A program made the translations under genes and the position numbers. This document shows, one piece after another, positions 1 through 5,243 of a stretch of DNA of 5,243 nt (position 1 is the stretch's first letter; the number at the start of each line of letters is the position of its first letter). The DNA is from an uncultured Cytophagales bacterium (GTDB lineage Bacteria; Bacteroidota; Bacteroidia; Cytophagales; Amoebophilaceae): assembly GCA_905479855.1 (NCBI GenBank), contig CAJQOF010000005.1:1-5243 (forward strand). The letters run 5' to 3'. The notes below the pieces were generated by a model. The model had not been told where the DNA came from and did no database searches. It saw only the letters and a program-made list of their open reading frames with translations.

Positions 1-37
1 CCAGGAATACCAGTAATACGGCCATTCGTTTTTTCAT
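1..37 (-). CDS. 5' fragment of an unidentified gene, probable exported or membrane protein
   Basis: Only the first 12 codons lie in the window; they read MKKRMAVLLVFL. A short lysine/arginine-rich start followed by a hydrophobic run is typical of a signal peptide or N-terminal membrane anchor, so the product is probably exported. The ATG at 37-35 is the only ATG after the in-frame stop at 76-74, so this start is forced if the frame is real. There is no clear Shine-Dalgarno sequence, as is common in Bacteroidota. The gene is transcribed away from pcm and shares the 520-base upstream region with it. Family and function cannot be judged from so little sequence, and a chance frame is possible. 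Confidence 0.45.
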   Translation of the reverse strand, partial: MKKRMAVLLVFL

Positions 38-120
38 GCGTTGAGCGGCTATTGGGTTTTCTCTGCGTGGAAGTTACCTTCGCGCGCTCTGAAACTGGTT
101 AGTGGGTCATACTCGCAATA

Positions 121-245
121 TATACCCATTCCAGTTCAGAACCTGGGGGCTCTTCAGGGATATTTATCTAAATTAGTTGCCCCAAACTCTTTCAGAGCAT
201 ACTTTCAAAAAACATGCCCCGGTATTCTCAGATGGAATGGGTATA
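121..245. repeat. Imperfect inverted repeat, arms 121-150 and 216-245, possible MITE-like element
   Basis: TATACCCATTCCA at 121-133 is the exact reverse complement of TGGAATGGGTATA at 233-245. The match continues imperfectly inward: AGAA at 138-141 pairs with TTCT at 225-228, CC at 142-143 with GG at 221-222, and GGGGC at 146-150 with GCCCC at 216-220, with small bulges and mismatches. The arms are thus about 30 bases and enclose about 65 bases. Both outer ends carry TATA/TA, which would suit an element that duplicates a TA target, but this is only suggestive. No transposase is present. It could be a non-autonomous mobile element remnant, an intergenic repeat, or a structured RNA. Confidence 0.55.
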
Positions 246-323
246 AAGTCTTGATAATGAAATATTGGCGTATAGCGCCTCTTATGGTGGGGGAACTTTA
301 TCCATTCCGCCTGAGAAGATAGG
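219..323. repeat. Imperfect inverted repeat, arms 219-249 and 294-323, with a central hairpin
   Basis: The arm at 219-249 pairs with 294-323. By hand I count 24 Watson-Crick pairs, two G-T pairs, three mismatches and one 2-base bulge (241-242). The longest uninterrupted blocks are 7 pairs: 225-231 with 311-317, 234-240 with 302-308, and 243-249 with 295-301. The 44-base spacer has its own small hairpin close to its centre, GGCG 267-270 with CGCC 276-279. The left arm is the same copy that pairs with 121-150, so the two long hairpins exclude each other. The copy at 294-323 lies in the same direction as 121-150 and differs from it at several places. Confidence 0.6.
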
Positions 324-357
324 TTATATTCTTAAAAAAGGTGTAACTACCAAGGCC

Positions 358-396
358 CTTAAAACAGTCTATACGTAGCTTAAAGGTGGTTTTAAG
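358..396. repeat. Short AT-rich inverted repeat, 8-bp arms
   Basis: CTTAAAAC at 358-365 and GTTTTAAG at 389-396 are exact reverse complements with a 23-base spacer. The spacer contains the palindrome TACGTA at 372-377. The arms are AT-rich and have no flanking T-tract, so this is a poor terminator. It could be an operator-like site or chance; little more can be said. Confidence 0.25.
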
Positions 397-557
397 AAGT
401 TACCCGAGCCGTTGCAAGGCGATTTTCGCTGAAAGGGTATCGCTCTAAAATTCCTGTTGGTTGGGAAGGGGACAACAAAAAAGCGATTTTGGGAAGGAAT
501 TTAGCTTGCAGACACTCCGGAAATTGCAGGCGCAGTGTGTTAGTTAAAAAGTAAATT

Positions 558-1187
558 ATGCCTACAACCAATAGCGAGAGAATGGTCCAAGAGCAAATAA
601 TAGCCCGAGGAATCAAGGACAAAAAAGTACTTGAGGCCATGCTGCATGTTCAGCGAGAAAAATTTGTCCCCCTAGACCTCAGCAAAAAAGCATATGATGA
701 TTGCCCTCTTTCCATAGGCTATGGCCAAACTATATCACAGCCTTATATAGTAGCTTTTATGACTGAGGCTGCCCTATTGCATAAAGATGCAAAGGTTTTA
801 GAGATTGGCACAGGCTCGGGTTATCAAGCAGCTATCCTGGCCCATATTTGTAAGGAAGTCTATTCGATCGAGGTGGTGGAGCCATTAGGAAACGGTGCTA
901 AGCAGCAATTAGCAGCGTTAGGCTACGATAATTTGTGCATAAAAGTAGGAGATGGCCACCATGGTTGGGCCGAAAAAGCACCTTTTGACGCCATTCTAGT
1001 AACTGCTGCTCCAGAAAAAAATATTTCGGTACTCATGGAGCAATTGAAGGAGGGCGGTAGATTGATTATCCCAATAGGGAAGTCTTCTCAAGAATTGATG
1101 CGTTTTACCAAGGGTAGAGGGGGAGTAAAAGAGGAAAGCCTACTTCCTGTAAGGTTTGTGCCTATGGTAAAAGGCAATCTGTCATAG
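558..1187 (+). CDS. pcm: Protein-L-isoaspartate O-methyltransferase
   Basis: Cytoplasmic repair enzyme that uses S-adenosylmethionine to methylate L-isoaspartyl residues in damaged proteins, letting them return to aspartate through a succinimide. The 209-residue product is family length and all hallmark blocks are intact: GYGQTISQP (54-62, including the conserved TIS serine near the substrate site), the SAM-binding motif I VLEIGTGSGYQ (80-90), SIEVVEPLG (103-111), GDGHHGW (131-137), FDAILVTAAP (143-152), LKEGGRLIIPIG (163-174) and LLPVRFVP (195-202). The start at 558 follows an in-frame TAA at 552-554; the ATG of Met9 (582) also fits the usual family N-terminus (MVxxQIxxRGI) and cannot be excluded. 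The gene stands alone on the plus strand and converges on the ApbE-like gene 48 bases downstream. No truncation or frameshift is visible. Family assignment is firm. Confidence 0.96.
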   Translation: MPTTNSERMVQEQIIARGIKDKKVLEAMLHVQREKFVPLDLSKKAYDDCPLSIGYGQTISQPYIVAFMTEAALLHKDAKVLEIGTGSGYQAAILAHICKEVYSIEVVEPLGNGAKQQLAALGYDNLCIKVGDGHHGWAEKAPFDAILVTAAPEKNISVLMEQLKEGGRLIIPIGKSSQELMRFTKGRGGVKEESLLPVRFVPMVKGNLS

Positions 1188-1205
1188 CGCAGCTGCATCA
1201 TCGTC

Positions 1206-1228
1206 GGCAATATCCACATGCTATTGCC
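1206..1228. terminator. Possible bidirectional terminator between convergent genes
   Basis: GGCAATA at 1206-1212 and TATTGCC at 1222-1228 form a perfect 7-bp stem with a 9-base loop, located in the 48-base gap between the stop of pcm and the stop of the ApbE-like gene. Position and symmetry suit a shared terminator for both strands. Against it, neither side carries a clean run of Ts and the stem is short. Confidence 0.4.
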
Positions 1229-1235
1229 ACAATAG

Positions 1236-2375
1236 TTATTCCACTGGCGCCGTCTTTTCTATAAATTTCAGCCTAATAGCAGACTCCGTTTTCTCCATAC
1301 ATAAGCCATCCGAAGTGTAGAAGGCAGCCGTTTTCTCCTCATCCTCATAAATCAAAAGCGCATCTAAGTCCTCTCGGTTGGCCAGCAGTGTTTTAGCAAA
1401 ATCCAATCCACGTGCCATCATGGCAGTGGCATAAGCATCAGCAGCCCCGCAATCTTCGGCCACTACTATTGCTGCCAAGAGCGTGTGGTTTGCAGGATAA
1501 CCCGTGGTCGTATCTATAATATAGCCTTGGCTGGTAGGCTCATCTTTCCTTTTAGAAGAAATGGCCACTGCCTTATCCGCCACATCGAGCGTCAGTTCTT
1601 GCTGAGGGGCCAGCCATGTTGCGATATTTTGGTTGGTGTGTAGCTTCCAGGAAGTATGGCTTTTTAGCTTTCCGTATGCTACCATGGCCTGCTCTCCTAA
1701 TGTGACTTGCATTTGTTGGACCCCATGGCTGCGTAAGAGGGCAACTACTTCATCTGCTGCATAGCCTTTGAGGATGGCAGTGAAGTCTAGCCGGACGCCT
1801 TCTTTTAACTTTTTGAGTCTTTGTTCATTGGCTACCACATAGTCCAACCCCACATAGTTGCGCAGCAAGTTTACCTGCTCTTCGTTAGGGTGTTTAATGT
1901 TGGCAAGCCTCCCTGCCCAGCCATCTACCAATGGTAAAATGGTAGGGTCAAAAGCACCGCTTGTATTGCGGTACATCTCTTTGCTTTTGGCAAACAAGGG
2001 ATAGAGATAAGGAGAATCGGAGCGAAATTCGGTGCAGTCATGCGCATTGAATTGGGTGAGCGCGGAATTGGGAAGCGCCAAGGAAAATGTTTGATAGATT
2101 TTGCTGAGTAGCGTATCAATTTCTTTTTGGTAATTCCTGCCCCATCTATCAAAGTATTGAATTTGGTAATGAGTGCCCCCCATTCTCTCGCCCTGCAGTG
2201 TAATCAATCGCTGCCTGCTTAGCGCAATGGCTACCAGTAGAAGGCCCAGCAAAACTAACCCAGCCATTTTTCTTTTCTTTTTGAGCCACGCGCCCCAAAA
2301 AGTAAAAGTTTGGGGAAAAGAAAGCGGTTGAAGGTGGGTTCTGCTTCGTTGTAGAATTTTCTTTAATTGGTCCAT
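1236..2375 (-). CDS. ApbE-family FAD:protein FMN transferase-like protein, membrane-anchored
   Basis: The family transfers FMN from FAD to a threonine of extracytoplasmic flavoproteins such as Na+-NQR and Rnf subunits, using Mg2+. Recognisable blocks in order: MGGTHYQIQY (65-74, family MGTxY), SALTQFN (104-110), GAFDPTILPLVDGW (140-153), DFTAILKGYAADEV (197-210), VTLGEQ (224-229), IIDTTTGYP (286-294) and CGAADAYATAMMARG (309-323). The last keeps the metal-site Asp313 and Thr317. Divergent points: family GGE is LGE (226-228), and the usual H-x-I-D-P-x-TGYP reads Y285-I-I-D-T-T-TGYP, losing the conserved His and Pro. Residues 38-53 form one hydrophobic segment after a KKKRK stretch, with no lipobox cysteine, so it is probably a signal anchor rather than a lipoprotein. 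Met37 (ATG at 2267-2265) is an alternative start. It lies 134 bases after atpG on the same strand. The family is clear; activity is uncertain. Confidence 0.88.
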   Translation of the reverse strand: MDQLKKILQRSRTHLQPLSFPQTFTFWGAWLKKKRKMAGLVLLGLLLVAIALSRQRLITLQGERMGGTHYQIQYFDRWGRNYQKEIDTLLSKIYQTFSLALPNSALTQFNAHDCTEFRSDSPYLYPLFAKSKEMYRNTSGAFDPTILPLVDGWAGRLANIKHPNEEQVNLLRNYVGLDYVVANEQRLKKLKEGVRLDFTAILKGYAADEVVALLRSHGVQQMQVTLGEQAMVAYGKLKSHTSWKLHTNQNIATWLAPQQELTLDVADKAVAISSKRKDEPTSQGYIIDTTTGYPANHTLLAAIVVAEDCGAADAYATAMMARGLDFAKTLLANREDLDALLIYEDEEKTAAFYTSDGLCMEKTESAIRLKFIEKTAPVE

Positions 2376-2509
2376 CGGTAATGTTGTTCTTCTGTAATAC
2401 GCAAGTTTGTTCCCAAGAGGGTAGGGGGCTTATTGCGACGCTTGAGGTTGGGTATAAAAAGCGGTGTGCCAAAGCAGTGGTAAGTGGACTTAGCCCATGC
2501 GCATAGCTT

Positions 2510-3391
2510 TTAGGAAAGTGCCTCTGCGCCAGCCACGATCTCAGAAATTTCCCGCGTAATCGCTGCCTGGCGCGTCCTGTTGTAAGCAAGGCGTAAACTT
2601 TTTAGCAACTCTTCTGCGTTATCGGTGGCTTTGCTCATGGTGGTCATACGAGCACTATGCTCCGAGGTGTTAGACTCAAGCAAGGCCTTGTAAAATTGGA
2701 TTCGTAAAGCTTGTGGCACAAGCGCTTCCATCAATGCCGCTTTAGAAGGTTCGTAGATATAATCAATGCCCGATTGTGGGTTGGTTGCATCAGTTGCTGG
2801 TGCGCTTATAATAGGCAGCAAATTTTCTACCGTAGGCGCCTGGGTACCAATGCTTTGGAATGCATTGTACGCCAATACAATCTGGTCATAGGCATGGTGC
2901 AAAAAATTCTCCGTAAGCAGATCCGCTATTGGCCTGGCATGGTCAAAAGTTAGATGATGGAAAAGGTCTACGTGGGTATCAATAAGGGCCGCATTCCTTT
3001 TCTTGAAGAAAACAAGTGCTTTGTTGCCAATGGGCAAGACCGTCACTTTTGCTGAGGGATAGTGCGCTACTGTTTCTTGAATAAAACTGTTGGCTTTCTT
3101 GAGGATTTTGGCATTAAAAGAGCCACAAAGTCCCCTGTCTGAAGTCATCACCACCAGCAATAGATGCTTTACTGGGCGCTTCTGGAGGTAACGCTGTACA
3201 AGCGGTTGGTCTGTACTAGCAGTTACGTTTTTCAGCATCGCTGTAAGTTTCTGGGCATAGGGGCGCATTTGCAGCACTTGCTGCTGTACCTTCCCCAGCT
3301 TGGCAGCAGCGACCATTTTCATGGCCTTGGTAATCTGCTGGGTAGCTTTTACTGAGCTTATCCGCGTAACTACTTCTTTAATATTAGGCAT
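2510..3391 (-). CDS. atpG: F1Fo ATP synthase gamma subunit
   Basis: The gamma subunit is the central rotating shaft of F1; it couples proton flow through Fo to catalysis in the alpha/beta hexamer on the cytoplasmic face of the membrane. The 293-residue product is full length and intact. The N-terminal helix reads IKEVVTRISSVKATQQITKA (4-23) followed by MKMVAAAKL, the middle Rossmann-like part contains SDRGLCGSFN (84-93), and the C-terminal helix contains SEHSARMTTMSKATDNAEEL (243-262) and YNRTRQAAITREISEIVAGA (270-289). DYIYEPS (210-216) is typical of the family. The ATG at 3391 matches the usual start (MxNIKEV) and follows an in-frame stop at 3430-3428. It lies 92 bases after atpA on the same strand, so the two are probably cotranscribed. 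No Shine-Dalgarno precedes this start, but a short overlapping frame just upstream has one. Confidence 0.97.
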   Translation of the reverse strand: MPNIKEVVTRISSVKATQQITKAMKMVAAAKLGKVQQQVLQMRPYAQKLTAMLKNVTASTDQPLVQRYLQKRPVKHLLLVVMTSDRGLCGSFNAKILKKANSFIQETVAHYPSAKVTVLPIGNKALVFFKKRNAALIDTHVDLFHHLTFDHARPIADLLTENFLHHAYDQIVLAYNAFQSIGTQAPTVENLLPIISAPATDATNPQSGIDYIYEPSKAALMEALVPQALRIQFYKALLESNTSEHSARMTTMSKATDNAEELLKSLRLAYNRTRQAAITREISEIVAGAEALS

Positions 3392-3437
3392 AAGAGATGC
3401 AAGGCATGTGGTTAAAGATGATAACCATTAAACTCCT
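3384..3437 (-). promoter_or_regulatory. Possible 14-codon leader frame overlapping the atpG start
   Basis: In the atpA-atpG gap an AGGAG (3437-3433) lies 4 bases before an ATG at 3428-3426. The frame reads MVIIFNHMPCISYA and stops with TAA at 3386-3384, so its last codons overlap the atpG ATG (3391-3389) in another frame. This layout could allow ribosomes ending the short frame to restart at atpG, which has no Shine-Dalgarno of its own. A frame this short arises easily by chance and Bacteroidota rarely depend on Shine-Dalgarno pairing, so this is a suggestion only. Confidence 0.25.
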
Positions 3438-3483
3438 AGTTATTCAAGCGTACAGACCAATACGGTAATTATTCACTACCTTC

Positions 3484-5058
3484 TTAGGTGTATTCGCGAA
3501 TTAAAATTTTGGCTTCTGCAGCCAATACTCTGGTGACGTCATCATGCCACTCTCCTGCTGCGATCTGGTTAATGGTCGTTTCATATTGAGATTGCAAAAG
3601 ATTGGTGTAGGTTGCTCCAAAGGCCTTTACATCCTTGATGTCCACCGTATCCAAATGTCCGTTGGAAGAAGCATAGAGGGTGGCTACCTGTTTGCCAACC
3701 GGTATTGGGCAGTACTGTCCCTGTTTTAGCAGCTCCTGGTTCTTACGGCCCCGATCAATGGTCCGTTGTGTCGCCGCGTCTAGGTCAGAGCCAAACTTTG
3801 CAAAAGCCTCAAGTTCACGGAACTGTGCTTGATCCAGCTTTAGGGTACCAGCCACCTTTTTCATAGGCTTAATCTGCGCGGAACCGCCTATACGAGATAC
3901 AGAGATACCTACGTTAATCGCAGGTCGAATCCCTGCATTGAACAAGTTGGTCTCTAAAAATATTTGGCCATCCGTGATCGAGATAACATTGGTAGGTATA
4001 TACGCAGAAACATCACCAGCCTGTGTTTCAATAATAGGTAGGGCGGTTAGCGATCCACCTCCTTTTACCTTACCCTTGAGTGAAGGCGGCAAGTCATTCA
4101 TCTGCTGGGCAATCTCATCATTGGTATTGATCCTGGCCGCTCTATCCAAAAGCCTTGAATGCAGATAGAAGACATCACCGGGGTAGGCTTCTCTGCCTGG
4201 GGGCCTCCTTAGGAGCAAAGAAGTCTCTCTATAGGCCACAGCCTGTTTGGAGAGGTCATCATAGACAATGAGTGCCGATTTTCCTATATCCCTGAAATAC
4301 TCGCCAATAGCGGTTCCAGCAAAAGGCGCATAGAACTGAAGCGCTGCCGAATCGGAAGCGGGTGCCGAAACTATAATGGTGTATTGCATGGCACCATGCT
4401 TTTCTAATATGCCTACTACGTTGGCTACGTTGGAGGCTTTTTGGCCGATAGCCACATAAATACAGTAAACCGGTTTTCCTTCTTCAAAAAACGAACGTTG
4501 GTTAATAATTGTATCCAGCGCAATGGTTGTCTTCCCTGTTTGGCGGTCACCAATAATCAATTCTCTTTGCCCCCTCCCGATAGGGATCATCGCATCGATG
4601 GCCATAATGCCCGTTTGGAGCGGTTCATTCACAGGTTGGCGGTAGAGAACGCCAGGGGCTTTTCTCTCTAGCGGCATTTCAAAAAGCTCCCCCTTTATAG
4701 GGCCATGGCCATCAATGGGTTCGCCCATGGTATCGACAACACGGCCTAATAGGCCATCACCTACCTTAATGGAAGCGATACGCTTGGTTCTTTTTACGGT
4801 ATCTCCTTCTTTGATGTCTTGGGTACTTCCTAGCACCACAGCGCCTACGTTGTCTTCTTCTAGGTTCAGCGCAAGGCCCTTGCGGCCATTTTCAAATTCT
4901 ATCAGCTCACCCGCTTGCACTTTTGCGAGGCCGTAGATGCGGGCTACGCCATCTCCCACTTGCAGTACGGTACCTACTTCTTCTAGTTTACTTTCTGTGT
5001 TTAAACCAGCGAGCTGTTCTTTAAGAATGGCAGTTATTTCGTCAGGTCGTATACTCAT
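3484..5058 (-). CDS. atpA: F1Fo ATP synthase alpha subunit
   Basis: The alpha subunit alternates with catalytic beta subunits in the F1 hexamer; it binds nucleotide at non-catalytic sites and supplies an arginine to the catalytic sites. The 524-residue product is intact and family length. Visible features: N-terminal beta-barrel domain with [17 protein letters not shown] (28-44), Walker A GDRQTGKT (170-177), Walker B region ALIVYDD (262-268), [20 protein letters not shown] (284-303), [20 protein letters not shown] (339-358), [10 protein letters not shown] (386-395) with the arginine finger at about R389, and the helical C-terminal domain from about 405. The stretch [20 protein letters not shown] (316-335) resembles Bacteroidota homologues and is longer than in E. 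coli, from memory. The ATG at 5058 gives the usual N-terminus and follows an A/T-rich leader. It lies 53 bases after atpH. Confidence 0.98.
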   Translation of the reverse strand: MSIRPDEITAILKEQLAGLNTESKLEEVGTVLQVGDGVARIYGLAKVQAGELIEFENGRKGLALNLEEDNVGAVVLGSTQDIKEGDTVKRTKRIASIKVGDGLLGRVVDTMGEPIDGHGPIKGELFEMPLERKAPGVLYRQPVNEPLQTGIMAIDAMIPIGRGQRELIIGDRQTGKTTIALDTIINQRSFFEEGKPVYCIYVAIGQKASNVANVVGILEKHGAMQYTIIVSAPASDSAALQFYAPFAGTAIGEYFRDIGKSALIVYDDLSKQAVAYRETSLLLRRPPGREAYPGDVFYLHSRLLDRAARINTNDEIAQQMNDLPPSLKGKVKGGGSLTALPIIETQAGDVSAYIPTNVISITDGQIFLETNLFNAGIRPAINVGISVSRIGGSAQIKPMKKVAGTLKLDQAQFRELEAFAKFGSDLDAATQRTIDRGRKNQELLKQGQYCPIPVGKQVATLYASSNGHLDTVDIKDVKAFGATYTNLLQSQYETTINQIAAGEWHDDVTRVLAAEAKILIREYT

Positions 5059-5111
5059 CTATTTATTTAGTTAGTCCAATTATGGGGTATGCACAATAGG
5101 CACCTTTTTCT

Positions 5112-5243
5112 TTAATACCCCTCCGTCACATAGTTCTTTTCAAACACAAGCAGTTTTCTGCGCAAACTTTGGTCAAGTCGTTTACCATCTACCCGCAGCA
5201 CATACCCACCTATCAGGGTAGGGTCAATGCACTGCGCCAACAC
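5112..5243 (-). CDS. atpH: F1Fo ATP synthase delta subunit, C-terminal part
   Basis: The last 43 codons of the delta subunit, which joins the top of F1 to the peripheral stalk (b subunits) of Fo. The start lies beyond the window edge. The frame reads through IDPTLIGGYVLRVDGKRLD and then QSLRRKL, matching the conserved C-terminal block of the family (D-P-x-L-I-G-G-x-x-L-R-V, then D-x-S-[IL]-R-x-K-L), and ends with TAA at 5114-5112. Order atpH-atpA-atpG on one strand is the standard ATP synthase gene order and supports the call. The gap to atpA is 53 bases and shows no strong terminator, so readthrough into atpA is likely. Confidence 0.92.
   Translation of the reverse strand: MLAQCIDPTLIGGYVLRVDGKRLDQSLRRKLLVFEKNYVTEGY

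Larger units (their letters stand above)
38..557. other. Gene-free stretch of about 520 bases between divergent genes
   Basis: I find no convincing protein gene here. A 93-codon plus-strand frame (41-322) gives a protein with no recognisable motif and runs straight through an inverted-repeat cluster, so I read it as chance. A minus-strand frame (640-392) overlaps the 5' end of pcm in antisense and also looks like a shadow. The stretch is long for a divergent promoter region. Its first half is dominated by three related repeats (described separately), and its second half (about 324-557) shows only an AT-rich inverted repeat and no recognisable RNA gene. It must contain the promoters of pcm and of the gene at 1-37, but I could not place a Bacteroidota-type promoter (TTTG about 20 bases before TAnnTTTG) with confidence. 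Confidence 0.6.

Noticed and set aside
153..193. Bacteroidota-type promoter on the minus strand (TTTG, 20 bases, then TATCCCTG) for the gene at 1-37
   Set aside because: The downstream element matches the TAnnTTTG consensus only in part and lies inside the loop of the inverted repeat; the evidence is too weak to annotate.
41..322. Plus-strand open frame of 93 codons
   Set aside because: It has no recognisable motif, has an unusual composition, and crosses all three inverted-repeat copies; the more likely reading is a chance frame through repeat DNA.
295..541. Plus-strand frame with coding-like runs (e.g. LKGGFKKLPEPLQGDFR) interrupted by stops at 376, 430, 502 and 541; a possible pseudogene
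   Set aside because: The number of stops is about what random sequence gives over this length, and I recognise no family, so decay of a real gene is not supported.
392..640. Minus-strand frame of 82 codons with a hydrophobic stretch
   Set aside because: Its first third is antisense to the conserved N-terminus of pcm, and the rest has no motif; it is best explained as a shadow frame.
2376..2509. Possible terminator or promoter between atpG and the ApbE-like gene
   Set aside because: I found only weak symmetry (an 8-base palindrome ATGCGCAT and a 3-bp CCC/GGG stem) and no spaced promoter pair, so neither can be supported.
2149..2589. Minus-strand frame of 146 codons spanning the apbE-atpG gap
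   Set aside because: It overlaps both the conserved end of atpG and the start of the ApbE-like gene in another frame and has no domain-like features.

Overview
The window looks like a chromosomal segment from a member of the Bacteroidota, possibly Cytophagales-like. The evidence is indirect. AtpA carries a stretch (about residues 313-335, [20 protein letters not shown]) that I recall from Bacteroidota alpha subunits and that is shorter in E. coli. AtpG has the DYIYEPS and ASEHSARM-type C-terminal blocks of that phylum. The ATP synthase cluster is not followed by atpD and atpC, and most starts lack a clear Shine-Dalgarno sequence. I cannot name a genus from sequence alone.

Layout. Positions 1-37 (minus strand) hold only the first 12 codons of a gene that leaves the window; they look like the start of a signal peptide or membrane anchor. 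Positions 38-557 hold no convincing gene. This stretch carries three related copies of a roughly 30-base repeat (about 121-150, 216-249 and 294-323), the middle one inverted, so that it can pair with either neighbour. Positions 558-1187 (plus strand) encode an intact protein-L-isoaspartate O-methyltransferase (pcm). A short gap of 48 bases with a 7-bp inverted repeat separates it from the convergent minus-strand cluster.

The minus-strand cluster reads, in transcription order: end of atpH (5243-5112), atpA (5058-3484), atpG (3391-2510), then an ApbE-family FAD:protein FMN transferase-like gene (2375-1236). The first three encode the delta, alpha and gamma subunits of F1Fo ATP synthase. The ApbE-like gene encodes a membrane-anchored protein that would normally flavinylate extracytoplasmic respiratory proteins, so its position next to ATP synthase is plausible for an energy-metabolism neighbourhood. 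It differs from family consensus at several active-site motifs.

Nothing here forms an obvious new defence or mobile system. The items most worth a second look are the repeat cluster upstream of pcm, the divergent motifs of the ApbE-like protein, and a 14-codon reading frame with a good ribosome binding site that overlaps the atpG start.
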